Origin: Synchiropus splendidus
Taxonomy: Eukaryota; Chordata; Actinopteri; Syngnathiformes; Callionymidae
Direction of reading: 5' to 3'
Assembly (NCBI RefSeq): GCF_027744825.2
Contig: NC_071343.1
Location: 14,866,866-14,930,865, forward strand
DNA length: 64,000 nucleotides
Shown here: positions 11,591 to 25,000 of the stretch, piece after piece
Layout of the letters: every line of letters starts with the position of its first letter
How positions within the stretch are numbered: position 1 is the first letter of the stretch
Program-made: the position numbers and the translations under genes
The notes under the pieces: generated by a model
Told to the model about the DNA's origin: nothing
The model's database searches: none
The model's input: the letters and a program-made list of their open reading frames with translations, nothing else

Positions 11591-14500
11591 CTTCATTTCA
11601 CCTTCCTTTTTCCACCAGTAAACATTGTAGCTATTTAAATGTTCAATTCTGAAATCCAGAAGAACACTTTAGGAGATTGTTCTCATTGTTTTAAATAATG
11701 GAAAAAGCAGCAGCAAACACAACCTTGCATTTTATTTTTACATTTAATTTTTTTTACTATCTTACTGTTAAGTATTGCAATTTCAGTCCTCTGTATGTTC
11801 CACATATCGCAGAATTGACAATATAGCTACCTTGACTTGACCTTGAAAAACAATTCTCTGAACATATCAGTGATATTTCTACCCTTCAACAGGAAGGATC
11901 CCTGTATTTTAAATCACTTACATCATCAAGTTTGCATCAGCACCACAATAGTAATGTATCTTACCTCCTCAGTGCGTGCAACCAATCCATACCAGCTTTA
12001 TTACAGATTGACCACTTCCAGACCCAAGCTGCACTGCAAGACCTTATACTAAGCTATTAAATTGTGTCGGATATTAAACAAATAAACAGGTTTGATGTCA
12101 AATCTTTCGATAAATTTTTCATTAAACAGTATTTGTTTATCAAAAAAGGGTTAATTCCAGTGGGATGCTGTGAATATTGAAGTTATAAATAAATCCTCAT
12201 CAGGAACAAGTGGAACACAGCGCTGCAGAGAGAAATGACTCATCTCTTCTGTTTACAATTGCAGGTCATTGTGTTTTCCAAAGTCAACAAACAGCCGTCT
12301 GATCCATTCATTTTTAACAGAAGTATGTGCCTAAGATTCTTTGTTTTCCCGTCGCAGACCTCCAGGGAAATCAAATTACTCCGATGTTTGCCACCAGCAG
12401 CAGCACGTTTTTTATGCGCCACAAGGAAAAACCCGAGATGAAGTCAATTAGAAACATTTCTCCGCTGCAGGAAAATCAATGTAAAAGACGCCCCAGTGGA
12501 ACATCTGAGGATGTTCCAAACACCTGCCTTTAAAAAGCACCTGGCAGAGTCCCGGTGGGAGTTTTCCTGGCAACTGCATGACTCACTACACAGTTTTCCA
12601 CTCAGGCCTTCTGCTTGCCTCACTCCAATAATGCCTGAGAGAACACACTAGAAAAAAAAAAACCTACTCCATCCTGTCTCTCTGTTCCTAAAAATGTATC
12701 CGAGCGAGACAAATCCACACGGAAAAACTTCTGTAGTCGGGTTTGTGGCCAAAATGAAACAGATGAGTGTGAAGGAAGTTCACTGCAATCTCAGTACTCG
12801 GCTTCACAGACTCACCCACGAAGGCTGCGGATTGAAAAGCATAAATCGGGTGCGATCAGAGAGCAGATGTACCGGCTCGCTGTGGCTGAGCTGACACATA
12901 TGCTCAAATCACCCAAACAACATGACGTGATGGCAGAAGACAGAGATTCATTTGACAAGTACGAGAAGCGGCAGCAGGCGTGAAAGACAGGATGCTGCAA
13001 GTAAAGCCCCTTGACTGTGTGACCAAAGCGGATTTCGATCACAGATTAGTGGCGACATTTATGCGTCAATATCTTGCTGAAAACAGATGGCAAATTGGGG
13101 TGATCTATACATGAGAGAGCTATTTGATGTTTGAGCTGACCGTCGGGTATATTACAGAACATCAAGCGATGTCTGGGAAGCAGCAAAAAAAATCTGTACC
13201 TCCGAAGAAGATTTGGAGCAAGGTGAGACTCCAGACAGGCCAGTAGCTTAATGCCATTTTGAACACTTGTAGCAGAGCGGATTGATCAACGGGTGGATTC
13301 ACCAGGACAGAGTGAAGCAGCATCCTCATGACACATGGGGCATCAAATACGAATACTGGTTCTTTCACTCCTGAACAAGACCCAAAGCTGGACAGGAAAA
13401 CGCACCATCTTCCTCAGGAACATTTCTAGCAGAAACACTACCAAAGTCAACATTTATAAGCGTGTTATTTAACCACTCTTTTATTTATTTAGAGCTCATA
13501 GATAAAACTCACCTGGGGAATTCTGCTCACTCGCGCAAACTAGATTGATGTCACTTTTATTAAGTTTATAATTGAGATAAATTCACTGCGACACCATTTC
13601 ACTGAACCTGATGCGTGACGTAAGACATCTTCTCTGTGCGACATTTTGATTCACTAAAATGCAAACACAACTGGAATCTCTGGCTTCTCACCAGGACTGC
13701 ATGGATCTCCAGTACGGAGGGTCTCTGTAGGGAATTGGGTTGAAAAGCAATCATCGTCCGTGATCAGGGAGCAGATGTCTGGCTGATCTGACACATATGT
13801 TCCCACGAAACGACACGTTTCAACAGCATGAGCACTGGCAGAGAAAAGGATGTGAGGAGCCATTTGAATTCGATCTGTTTCTGACATAAATTTTTGCCAT
13901 GTTCCAATGTTAATATTGAGCATGCGCTCCATTCTAAGCCACATTGACGGGAGGAAATTCATGTTGTCATTTGACCCTGGTGCAACAAGACTACCAGGTA
14001 AGCACACATACACATAAACTTAAACACATCGTACGGAACTTCATGGCAGAAAAATCACTCACCCCTCAACAACTCATTTGAATGCCCTTTCCAACATGAG
14101 ATATGACACGAGTGCTGGAGCTCTGAAGAGTGTGAGCTGCCACCCACGGCCCCTGACATCCCCAGGCTACGCTCTCCAGCAGAGGACTCCCGGCTGCGGT
14201 TCCAATAGGCTGCGACCAAATAATGAGGGCATGATCAGATCAGCGTCTTCAACCTCACACTCGCCTGGCAGCTCTGACCTTTTCCCTTCCGCTCTCAAGA
14301 TGAATGGGAACTTGCCACACTTCACGCTTGGATTCAAAGATATGACGCTAATGTCATGTAATGGCTCAGAACTTCTCCAGGAAGAATCTTAAGGTATCGC
14401 CCGTTACGTACGAAATGGTACGTGTACGTTTCAAGCGATGTTACCGTCACTGATCACATGATTCTATGCGTTCTTTGCGTTGGTATTGCTGTTCACCAAT

Positions 14501-16974
14501 ATATCCACCAGGGGGAGCACCCCGGAGTCAAAAGTTTACGACAACGACAAACTCTAAAACCAAAATGGCGACTCTAGAAAAAGTATTGACAATGTACATA
14601 TTGCACAAAAGAGGAAAACAGAGGCAGCGTTGTAGGAGGGGGTGGAGGACGGAGAATTTCCGCCATTGTTATGTCTTCTTCGTGTCTCATTCGAGCAACA
14701 TATCGGGTAGTAACAGCAACACTGCCCCCGTGGTTTCCACAGGTACTGCTCCGTTTGGTCCGTATCCCTAAGCGTTGCAAAAACATGCAGAAATATGGAC
14801 GATATGAACAGAAGGACAGATGGCGCCGTCCATATCCGGATGCATATGTAATGTCGATCTTAAATGGGCCTTTACTGTCTTTCACAAGCCGTAGTACAAC
14901 AGGTCTGAATAAAAATAACTGAAGCTAAAAGGTATGAGATCATATTAAATTGTCCGTATTTGTTTTGCTTTGTCCTGCATTGCCCTCGCTGTGTTTAACG
15001 TCAGCACTAAGTAATTTCCAGGGATTTATCACTTGCACTTGAGCAAAGTAAGTAATTTGTTCAAAATGGCCAGCACTATTTGTGGCTCAGGGCAAATCCT
15101 TTCAGAACAGAAGTGTTGTCTATCGGCACTTCATCTGTTGCTAGGCAACTGTAAATCTTTTTTTTTTCCTTTAAGTATGAAAGTCGGCAAAGCGGCGATA
15201 GAGGCAGAGCGAGATGGTTTTCAGAAAGAAAAGTTGTGAAGTTCATCACATCGATGTGAGAAATCCTTACCAGAATCCAGTTTTAATTGGGAGGAAAGTG
15301 TAAATTGGATGAATCAAGTTGTTAATATGATGGAGTGAATAAATGAGGAACTCAGGAGAAACAGTTGACAAACTGACAAATGAAAAAAAATACATTCATC
15401 AGGAATTAACAAAAAGTTGACCTTTATTAATCCACATGTTACGATCAGCAGCCTAGCACGGTGGTTGCCATGACAACCGGTTGACCAGCTGTTGTTGGTG
15501 GGTTGTGACAAAGTCCCCTTCTTGAGAATTGTTTATCATAATGAAGTCTATATATAGACTGAATGTATGTGTAGCTAAGGACCTTGCTGGTAGACAAGGA
15601 GACGACCAGGATGGTGTCTACTATGCAGGAGTCAGCTGACACTGTGGCAGACCAGGACAGTGTGTGTAGTGACTAAAGTAGTAGACACGGCATAAACATG
15701 GAGCAACATACGCAAATTACCCATCAAAATCTCATACTACACAAATGCCACGCTATTAAGTCACATGGCTGATCACATGGTCACATAATGTTCTTCCCAT
15801 TCTTCAACAGAAGCTCAGCCATTAGCTAAATTCAATCTCAACCCGCAGCAGTCGGCCATTTCTGAAAGGACCATTAGTATGCAGCATGTGCGCCACTTCA
15901 TTGTTAAACAACCGGAACAAATGGACTTCAAGTACGGCCTGTGTTTATTGTTGCTAGACGGCAATATGTTTGTGAAATAGCCGTCGCTGATGTTCTCCGT
16001 TGTGACATGAAAGGTGGCGCAGAATCATGGGTTACATCACTTTGCTCAAGGGCGTCGGGGAAGGCGGGCGTAGGAAATGTGACGTAGAAGAAGAGAGCGG
16101 CACAGCGCCCCCACTGACAGCTAATGAGCCAGCGAGGGTGTGAGAGGAGGCCGAGGATCTTTACTTCCCTCAAGAAAAAAAAAAAATAAATCAACACATC
16201 TGATACAAGGTGGGAAGGAGAGACACTTTCCAGGGAGGTTTGACTCCATCCATGACGGACACTGATTTCTACTCCACCAGGATCTGTCGTGCAGCAGAGG
16301 AGCATTACTGAGAATGAAAACAACATAAATGCAGAGAAGATGCAACAATAAAAGCTCCAATGAGGCCGAACACTGAATGGCTATTAAGCCTGCAGTCGGC
16401 TGTGTCACCGAGCGTGAGGCCACTGAGACTCCTCGAAGTAAAAGCAGCCGCTGATGATAATGAAAAGGACCGTAATGACACCACTTTACGTCTCATTAAA
16501 CCGACTCTTCCATCCAAAGCAACATCATATTGGGTTGAAGCGTAGAACTTAAGGGCCTTGCCGATCAATCTGGCCCTTAATCCGAACTCAAATGTTCTGT
16601 TAACAATGGGAAAACTAGGGCTGTCCATAGATTAAAATGTTTATTCTCAATTAATGCATGATTAATGGCAAATGGATCACACATTTTGTAGCTGTTCTTA
16701 ATGTAACTTGAAGATTTTATCAACACGAGTTGTTTACTACAGCAACCCAACAAAAGAGATACTGTCCAGAACATTCTTTCCTCAGAGGCACTGAAAAGAT
16801 TCAACACATTTCAAGCATTAATGGTCCCTCTTGTGTTGAGAAAATCTTTCTTTACATTTAGAACAGGTACAAAATGTGCGCCTGAGTTGCCATTAATCGC
16901 ACGTAATCTCAGCTTTAGTGCGAATGTTATTGACAACACCTGGAAAAACATGGTGGAATTATGTTGTTCATTTA
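11591..16974. other. Intergenic, no gene recognised
   Basis: No coding exon could be supported. Two sub-regions stand out. Positions 12833-12910 and 13739-13812 share a diverged about 70-bp sequence (both with 'agcagatgt' followed by 'ctgacacatatg'). Positions 14395-14890 are CpG-rich and repeat-like ('gtccgtatcc', 'gccgtccatatccggatgcatatg'), possibly a dead Harbinger-type element. A T9 run lies near 15160. Confidence 0.5.
14395..14890 (+). mobile_element. Possible dead DNA transposon, CpG-rich (class uncertain)
   Basis: The segment is richer in CpG than its surroundings. It starts near 'cgcccgttacgtacg' and includes 'tttggtccgtatccc' and 'gccgtccatatccgg', phrases I associate with fish Harbinger/ISL2EU-like elements. 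A frame from 14565 begins MATLEKVLTMYILHKRGKQR, basic like some transposase N-termini, but ends without a domain. No matching terminal repeats or target duplication were found, so the class is a guess. Confidence 0.3.
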
Positions 16975-17045
16975 TTATATCAGCATGGTGGCGCAGTGGT
17001 CAGTGCTGCAGCCTCAGAGAAAGAGTTTACAGGTTAGATTGTCTT
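16975..17045 (+). repeat. tRNA-derived SINE head (degenerate)
   Basis: 'ggtggcgcagtggtcagtgctgcagcctca' matches the A-box-containing head of common fish SINEs. It is followed by 'caggttagattg' in the place of the B box. It does not fold as a working tRNA and the 3' body is lost. Confidence 0.55.
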
Positions 17046-17949
17046 ATTCCTACTATCATATCAAATACACAATAAATATGAGGAGAACAGAAAGATCAAA
17101 TGCTGTAAATTATTACTATTAAGCAATATTAAAATATAGTTTTTGTGACCCAAAATATGTGTATATTATTCAAGGGAAAATAAAGTATGGAGAAAACCAT
17201 GTGATGAAATAGAACATTGGAGATTAAAAAAAAAAAAAAGAAGTACATGAGGGATGATGAGGGATGAATATGACTCAGTTATACTGTACGCAACATTGTA
17301 ACCGATGAAAACAATGAATTGTCGTGTTATATCTCCTGATGTTTTCTGCAATAACAAATATTTCCAGCGTTCCAGCATGCAACAGAACACCAATTATTTT
17401 GCTTCCATTACACTTGTGGTATAAAAAAAAAAGCATGTAAATTAAAGCTATAAAAAATAATTGCCAGGTCACATGACAGCAGCGGTGCACGAGTTGCTCC
17501 CTTTGCTCAGAGGTAATAATGCAGCAAACAGCCCGAGTTATTATTGGAAGTGCGGCACGTCTCCTGACAGTAAGAGAGGGTGACACATTAATGAAGGGCT
17601 GGTGAACATTCTGTCACAGCTGTCTGAAGTCGTAGCTTTACATTATGAAGAGGACGAAATAAGCAAAATGTGGTATCATCGAACGATGAGGAGAAAGACT
17701 TGTCTGAGCTAAATTGCGTTTTTTGGGTGCATAGGTCACACCATTGGCTCGGCGCTGGGGGCCATGTACTACCTAGGGGTCTTACTCTAGAGTGAGGGGA
17801 CAACGGGGAATGAGATAAATGAGGCCGTTGGGGAGCAGCAATGAGTTCACTCTGCAACATTGTGACTTAGAAATCAAAACAGCCAATGAAAAATGATGTT
17901 TCACAAAAACATGTCTTAAAAAAGTACCGTTTGTCTCAGAAAATAAATA
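17046..17949. other. Intergenic, no gene recognised
   Basis: AT-rich with A-runs at about 17226-17238 and 17425-17434. Open frames on the minus strand (17275-17586, 17588-17860) have no domain or splice context. Confidence 0.5.
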
Positions 17950-18436
17950 CAGTGGTACCTCGGTTTTCTCGGACTTCGAACAAATCGGAGTTTGAACAAA
18001 AATTTCGAGAGATTTTTTGCTTCGGATTTTGAAAGAAAATCCAGAACTCAAACGCCCCCGAAAAAAGCCGGAAAAAACATGCGCGCGGACCAATCAGCTG
18101 ACCCACGACACATCCCGTTGGTTTATGACTTTGTCACAGCCAAACTGCACAGAAGCGCACATTCAGAGCTGGACACGCACCGGGCACCTCTTCACTTCTG
18201 GAGAGACCTCACTCACTCGGCAACCCCTCCCACATGCAGCGGCCACACACATAGAGGAACAGCGCACCTGCAGCAGACACTCTACATTCACTCCTACAAA
18301 AGACTATTTTAAGGCTTGGAACGCATTATTTCTTTCTCCATTCATTGTAATGGGAAAAATCCATTCAGATTTCAAACAAGTCGCTTCTCGAACGGCCGTC
18401 TGGAAAGGATTGTGGTCGAGAACCGAGGTACCACTG
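17950..18436 (+). mobile_element. Tc/mariner (pogo/Tigger-like) MITE, copy 1, 487 bp
   Basis: The element starts CAGTGGTACCTCGGTTTTCTCG and ends with the inverted match GAGAACCGAGGTACCACTG, flanked by TA on both sides (17948-17949 and 18437-18438). TA target duplication with CAG ends fits the Tc/mariner superfamily, most like the pogo/Tigger group. Its middle (about 18060-18300) is the same sequence as copy 2 at 19999-20571 but in the opposite orientation. A 140-codon frame (18017-18439) runs through it, but the corresponding frame in copy 2 is broken, so I treat it as non-coding. Confidence 0.8.
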
Positions 18437-18483
18437 TAGATTCTATTTTTTCTGTCTATCAAGTATATAGCAGATGTTTGTTA

Positions 18484-18860
18484 CAGATTAATTGTTTGTT
18501 GAGTGTTATACAATTGGTGTGCCGCGGCACACTGGTGTGCCATGAGATAGTGTCAGACTTGTGATCAAGTCTTAACAGTTATTGAAAATAATTAAATGAA
18601 TAAATTATTTAGTTTTTTGTCGTATTGCCCACCACTTTCTGGAGACATCTTTAAACAAATACATTTTCTGCTATCTGTTTCTGCAAATAGCATTATGAAG
18701 AAAAAAATAGTGTCAGTACAGTAGTGACAATTTGTCACAAATTACAAGCTATTTCCTGCAGGGCTTTTGCTCTTTGGCCAAGTTTCCTTTTGTGATGTGC
18801 CTCAGGAGTTTTTCAATGAACAATGTGTGCCACGGCTAAAAAAAAGGTTGAAAAATACTG
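18484..18860. mobile_element. hAT-like MITE of the 'gtgtgccgcggcac' type
   Basis: The diagnostic pieces are 'ggtgtgccgcggcacactggtgtgcc' near the left end (18517-18542) and 'tgtgccacggctaaaaaaaaggttgaaaaatactg' at the right end (about 18826-18860). The latter matches the typical 'aaaggttgaraaacactg' 3' terminus of this family. The left end is diverged and set only approximately. Confidence 0.55.
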
Positions 18861-19998
18861 CTCTATAGATCACATTTTTCATTCTGCAAATGTGTATTTA
18901 CATAATGGAAAACACTAAAGTCAGACTGTCACTTAAACACAGCTACACATGACACATATAATTTGCAGTCACCATTAATGTCTGTCTGTTGTTAGAACAC
19001 AGAATTGCCTCCAGCTGCATTAAAAGCCTCAGCCTTCTCGCTGCAAAGCGTCAGCACTGACCACGACACCACTGTGTTTAGTAATATTCTGCTGCATCCT
19101 CCTGATGTGAAAAGCCAAACAATTAGAGCACCTTTTTAAAACTTAGAAATAACAGCCATTCAAGGATCAGACAGGAAAGGCAGTCACAGCTCTATCTGGC
19201 CTCTAAATGTCAAAAGTGTTGAATGGCTGCGATTGTACTCCAGCATATTAAAAAGGGAGGAAATGCTTGGAATTCTTAAAATCTTTGTCTCTCAGGGTGG
19301 TATGATAAGGTCGGACCCTGGTGGAGAACTTTTTAATGAACTGGTCATGGCCTATGAGAAGTGTTCGTCACTATTAAAGAGTGATCAAGGTCAAACACTT
19401 CCAAGAAACCATGGCATTCAAACGTGCAAAGATCCCTGCGGCAGCTTCTTTTAATGGCTGCCGTCTCACGACACAAGGTTTCAGGCCTGAGGTAAACATG
19501 TGGAAACTGCTTGGGTATAATCGTGCCGCACCTGAAACGCTTTCATGGAGCTTCCTCTCCTGCCTGTATTGTTGTTAAATGTCATGGCAACACCCTTGAC
19601 AATGATGGTTCAGTCCCCAACATGACTTTCATCACAAACCCCAGAGCTTTCAGAAGCTTCCGCCGCCGTCGAGCCCTCTTGAAACCAGCTCTTTTCATTC
19701 GGCGGTCTGCCGAAGTGATTTGCATTCAAGGGTTTTAATTGTGCTCTGTGATGTTCAACAGGAGGAACGGCTCCTCTCATCTGCATTAATGGTTGGTCGC
19801 TCGTTTTCCCTTGAACTTTTTGAGCTGCGCCAGTGCAGAGAGCCCGGGGCGGATGTGATGAAAGCCGAGGAGGGTGGGGAGCAGGAAGGACGCAGGGCTG
19901 AAGAGCCGGGTACTACACATGCACGGATAATCAGTCAGTCAGGGGACCTTTAGAAACAGCTGGATCAACATTCAGTGCCATCCTACGACAGAGAAATA
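18861..19998. other. Intergenic, no gene recognised
   Basis: Several open frames of 65-77 codons overlap between 19233 and 19953. None is supported by a domain or by splice signals. I see no repeats. Confidence 0.5.
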
Positions 19999-20571
19999 TA
20001 GCGGTATCTCGGTTCTCAGTTGTCTGCTGCAGGTGCGCTGTTCGTCTATGTGTGTGGCCGCTGCATGTGGGAGGGGTTGCCGAGTGAGTGACGTCTCTCC
20101 AGAAGTGAAGAGGTGCCCGGTGCGTGTCCAGCTCTGAATGTGCGCTTCTGTGCAGTTTGGATGTGACAAAGTCATAAACCAAGTAACGCTCTGTCCCAGA
20201 CTCTCCTCATCCCTGTCCCAGCTCCAGCCCACAACAGGACATCAAACCCTGGAGTGAGCGCTCCAGCCTCGGAGGTGTGGAGAGCGAGCACCTCCCCTGT
20301 GACACTCTACCACGGTCCAGTGCTGAGACAGGAAAGGTTTTACACCTCAATATGAAGAAAAAACAGTCAGTAAATGTAGCTAACGGGACACGTCTGCATA
20401 CAGAGGCTGCGTTATACACAATAACAAAGCGCATTGTGGGTCAGCTGATCGGTCCGCGCAAGTTAGGTTTTTTCCGGCTTTTTTCGGGGGCTGGATTTTC
20501 GAAATCAGAAGCAAAAACATCTTGAAATTTTTGTTCGAACTCCAATTCGTTCGAAAACCGAGGCACCACTG
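19999..20571 (-). mobile_element. Tc/mariner (pogo/Tigger-like) MITE, copy 2, inverted
   Basis: Left end (c/t)agcggtatctcggttctc and right end 'aaaaccgaggcaccactg' are inverted repeats bounded by TA (20572-20573 on the right). The body is the reverse complement of copy 1: for example 'gcagtttggatgtgacaaagtcataaac' here mirrors 'gtttatgactttgtcacagccaaactgc' there. Copy 2 carries an extra segment (about 20175-20345) absent from copy 1 and is the longer version (573 bp). Confidence 0.75.
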
Positions 20572-21475
20572 TATAGATTCTCTGGTCCACTGCGGCAATA
20601 GACTCTTCCACTAAATTCTGCTCTGTATCACTGCCTTGTTGTTAAGTTTCACCCTTCCCATTTCACCATCAAAATCATGACTCAAAGTCAATTACACTCA
20701 AGACTAAGACTTTCAATCTTCCTTTATGAGTTTTCAGACCGTTTCTGATCAAGTGTTCCAACATCTTGGTCGCAAATTACTCTGAACAAAGAAGCTTCAA
20801 TGCTGTGATTTAGCGCCACATTGCACAATGCTAGAGACGTACTGTACTTCATACCATTCTGAGTCATCAATTTCAAGGTTTTGTGAGCCACTTGAAATGA
20901 CATGGCGGCCATCATGAAACCTATCCATAGCCCCAGTTTGACGTTTGTGGCGATCTACCTTGTTGAAAGAAATAAGACAACAGCACCTTTAAGAGCACTT
21001 ACCAGTGGACAGGGGTCATTTACAGCAATGTGTGATCAGCTCATTTACTGGCCATCACCAGAACCAGTGGTGTCAATGTTGCCCTGTAGCTCATGGTTCT
21101 TCCTCTCACTCTGTAGCATCCTAGGATCCCACGCTGGGATTTTGACCCCCAAGAAATTTCACCCCCACGCTGAAATTTTCCCAGCTGGTTTTGTCACATA
21201 TAAAGTAGAGTGCCGACCACCGTCATGTCACGGAGGAATCCACCCTTTGAGAAAGATCGCCCCCTACGCTAAGAGAAACTCTGAGCAGCTTACTATGAAT
21301 GGTTATCGGTATCGGTCTGGATTGCTACTTTCCATGTTGCACTTTTGTTTATGGTGTTTAAAAGCTGAACGTTTTGTGCAGTGTTGTGGTGTTTTCAGGT
21401 GTCAGTACTAGGCATCGGATCGGGTCGGCATCAACTAACAAACAAGGCTGCAGTTTCAGTATCAGATGTAAAAAA
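20572..21475. other. Intergenic, no gene recognised
   Basis: A 169-codon open frame (20902-21411, plus) has no recognisable domain, cysteine pattern or exon signals and ends in a low-information stretch with 'atcggtatcggtctgg'. I regard it as chance. Confidence 0.45.
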
Positions 21476-22020
21476 TAGTGGTGGGACTTTAACAAGTTTA
21501 TTACGATTAAATAATAACCTTTGTAAGTGCAGGAGTTCCTGGTCCACTGATCACACTGATGCACAAGACACGCGGCAGCTAGGATGATAACAACAACAAC
21601 AAACATGGAGGAATCCCTGAACAAAAGCAAACAAAAGCATCTGTTTGCTTTTGTTCAGGGAGGTTTTTCACTACACAATGGCCTGGGTTTCCACTACTCT
21701 GAATGTACTTGAAATTCTTATAAAATTGAAATTCTTATCCAAATATTTTCAAGACATTAAAAGAGCTTTAGTTTAAATAAGGTGATATAAAAACTTGAAT
21801 ATAGCCACCATCCTGATTTATTGTGTTATTGTCAAACTGATGCAAAATACACAATATGTTGTTTGTATGGGTCCATCATTTGATTCAATAATATACCAAA
21901 TTCATTCAAATTGAAAAACGTGGCTTCTTGTGGAAAATATTCTTATACCATTAAACTGCAATTAATTGAGATTAATTAATCCCAAATTCTCTAATTTTTT
22001 TATTTTTTTAAGATTTTTTT
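21476..22020 (+). mobile_element. hAT-like element family H, copy A
   Basis: Begins 'tagtggtgggactttaacaag' and shares its body with copies B (34809-35182) and C (62405-62836): 'ttcaagacattaaaagagctttagtttaaataaggtg' and 'cttataccattaaactgc' occur in all three. The right terminal repeat seen in copy B ('aatcgaatcccaccca') is lost here. It contains a perfect 19-bp hairpin at 21615-21660. No transposase frame is left. Confidence 0.65.
21615..21660. repeat. Perfect 19-bp-stem hairpin inside family H copy A
   Basis: Left arm CCCTGAACAAAAGCAAACA and right arm TGTTTGCTTTTGTTCAGGG are exact reverse complements separated by an 8-nt loop (aaagcatc). The same 46-nt structure is unchanged in copy C at 62486-62531. 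Confidence 0.9.
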
Positions 22021-25000
22021 TTTTATCAAGCCACCCTCCTACTGACCACTGCAACAGACCAAGAGATACTGTGATGCATGTTAAAAAAGGAAGGAACTTC
22101 ATACACTCAGGTGGGGATCCCAATGTTGAGCCAATGGCTTCCGTCACACTTTTGTGCTTTTGTTTGCCTTTAAGCAAAGAACAACAATGTTAATTTGAAA
22201 GATAAACAAAGATTTGAGATGGCGCTGGAGTGTAATGGTGTCTGTTATGTGGAGGCTGCTAACAGGAAATGAAGTAACTCAGCATGACAGCGGCTCCTGT
22301 AGCTTCCTTCAGCAGCTCATCAGGGGGCTATATTTAACACCATCAGAGCTAAGGATTGAGCGGCACCTACTGCACAGATTCGAGCCTCCTGGCACAAACC
22401 TTCGCAAAAGTCTGCTTCATCATTGCACTTTTCAGACATCATTGTGTTGACCAAAAAAAACTGGAGCCGCCACCGACATCAATGGCTGGCGCTAATATTT
22501 TAATAAGTCGAACCACATTCTGTTTGAACCGAGAGTGCAAATATGAAACCACCCAAACAAAGAGCAGAGAAATGCTCATGGCTCAAAAGGATAAAAGCAA
22601 TACACCTAATTTATAGCGGCAAATGCATTCAGCACATTTGTTTATCCTGAAGCATAAATAACAACAAAAGCTCTGGTGGGTTTTTTTAATACAGAAAATG
22701 AAATTACTCTGGGAGGAAAAAATAGTGACAGTTACAGTACAATTTTGACTTGATTCAGGTATAAAACATTGCAGTTTTGAACAGTAATATATGACTGTGT
22801 TTTGGCTCTTTAATTGTGATAGGAGAATCTCCTTTTTTGTCCCAAGCCCTGGTCCATTATTAAAGATGTGCTGGCTGACTTCATGGACGAAGTATATATG
22901 AAGTGTGCGTAAAAGTTCCAGGCGAGAGCGGAGCAGCTCACTTGGCTGCAGGGAGTAAAGCTTTGACATTCAACCCCCTGTGGAGCTCCAGCCCGCTTTG
23001 AATCTGGATTTTTATCTGTTCTAACTTCATCCTCCGAGGCAGCAGAGGAACGGAGAGTGAACGGTTTGTGGCATTGCACCCTTGGCCACGAGGTCAAAGT
23101 GTGCCAACACTGTCCTGAAGATGGAGGATGACTGTAATGTAAAGCAGCATTTGATGTAAAGCTTTATTCTGTGGTGTCTAATGCAGGGGATTTACTCCAT
23201 CTATCATCATCTATGCTTTGACACATAATTATGAGAAGGCACTCAAAGCTCCACACATGTTCCTCCTGCATCAAAAGATTAGCAGCACCTGTCAAGCATC
23301 TGTTATGAATAAATCATACTCAAATGCATTCCTTCCTACGCGAGTGTAAGTCGACAAGAAAGCAGTTGACTACAGTCCTCTCAAAGACCTTTGTGAGCAT
23401 CACACCATGCAGGAGCGAACACCACAGCACAGCAGATCAGCAGGGCAAACAGATGGTATAAAAAAAAAAGAACCCCTACTGAATGAAGCCGGTGAAGACG
23501 GATCATTCCTATCACACTTTATAAAGTGGGTTTATTTCTGTTAACCTATTGTGCACTCACTCTACAGCTGAAACGTGAGTGAACAGGAGATGCATCTCTT
23601 CATCAGTTATTCAGGCAAATACCACACTGAGTAGTTTGCAGCATGCTGATAGTTCTGCTAAATTTATACTGCGGTGGTGAGTGCTGGAGAACTCATGCTG
23701 AGGCAGAGCTTTTGCAAGTGCACTAGCTCAGCTCTGGACATCAATATTAAACACAGTACAGCGGCATTTTACTCGACAGGAAGGATCAAAACTTCACAGT
23801 ACAGTGAGCGATCGAATCGAGAATATCGGCCAAGCTCAGGCCGCTCTTATCACAGGGCCTTCTGACGATGTTACGATGATGATTTTGCCATTTTAACAGT
23901 GTTGTTTGGTCAATAACTGGCTTTAAATATGAGATTCATTCTAGAGACAGTGTGGGAATCATGGTATTTTACTTATGATTATATTCATCATTGAATGAAG
24001 TGTTTTATAATGCTTGGTTGAATGCAAGATTGAATCCAACAGACGCAGTGATAATGGGTAAGGTAACCTCAATTTGATCCAGTAGGAGCAGTGTGTGGAT
24101 GGTAAGGATAGTGTGGGAAAGATGCCTGGATGGAAGAGTGAGTTAGTTTCAACCTTCATCATGTAGGTTTAATGTTTCTCTCTAGAAACACCAGTCACAC
24201 CAGGAGACAGGAGACAATATTTCCACTTGACTGGGATGCATGGATTTTTCTGTGGTTCTGAGATCATGAGAGAAGAAGTCACTTTCATATTTGAGCAGTC
24301 TTCCTGTGTGTCAGCAGCGTGATGAATGACAAGGAGCGCTTGGTTTTATCACCCCTGTCTCAGGTTGAGTGCAAGCGATTGTTCTAATGCATTTATCCAC
24401 TTCCAAGAATAATCATTGGTTTTCGAAACATCTCCAACAAGCAGGTCGCACTGCTGCTGTGACTCTGGATGAGCGTCTGCTCCTCGGAGGTTCTGATGCT
24501 GAAAACCATGCCGCCGTTGTACAGGCGATCGAGTCGGGAGCTAACAGTGGCTAATAATAGCGGCCCCCACTCCGTGTAAAGGCTCAAGCTCTCTGGCTAA
24601 CAGTGGCTGTTAGTGTGGCTCACGCTGTGTAGCGCGCTCACTGTGCCCTCCACAGTAGCTTCCCACTGGGGACGAGGCGTAATTGAACAGCCCTAGCAGG
24701 AACCACCTGGTACGAGGAGCAAGGAGGAACCCAGGAGACATCCAATCCAGAACCGGTCCAAACAGCTTGAGTTGAGCCTGAGTTTGTGGGGGAAACATAT
24801 ACCTTCCCCTAACAGATAAGGAGCCTCTGGGACAGCGATGGGTGAGGAGGATGAATGATGGAGCCAGGCAGAGATGGGACGAGCCAGTCCACCAGCAGAA
24901 GCAAGACGATTAGAGGAGTGGACCATATCATCTGCTCACACCCAAAAATGGCCAGAAAATGGGCAACAACAAGAGCATTGGTCCAAACCAAGGGATGTCG

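Noticed and set aside
16975..17045. Possible tRNA gene
   Set aside because: Only a diverged A-box head is present and no clover-leaf can be drawn; it is a SINE remnant.
18017..18439. 140-codon open frame within a MITE, partly matched by a frame in the inverted copy 2
   Set aside because: The shared reading is explained by shared element sequence; it is interrupted outside the common block and has no transposase feature.
20902..21411. 169-codon plus-strand open frame
   Set aside because: No recognisable domain, no flanking splice signals, ends in repeat-like sequence.
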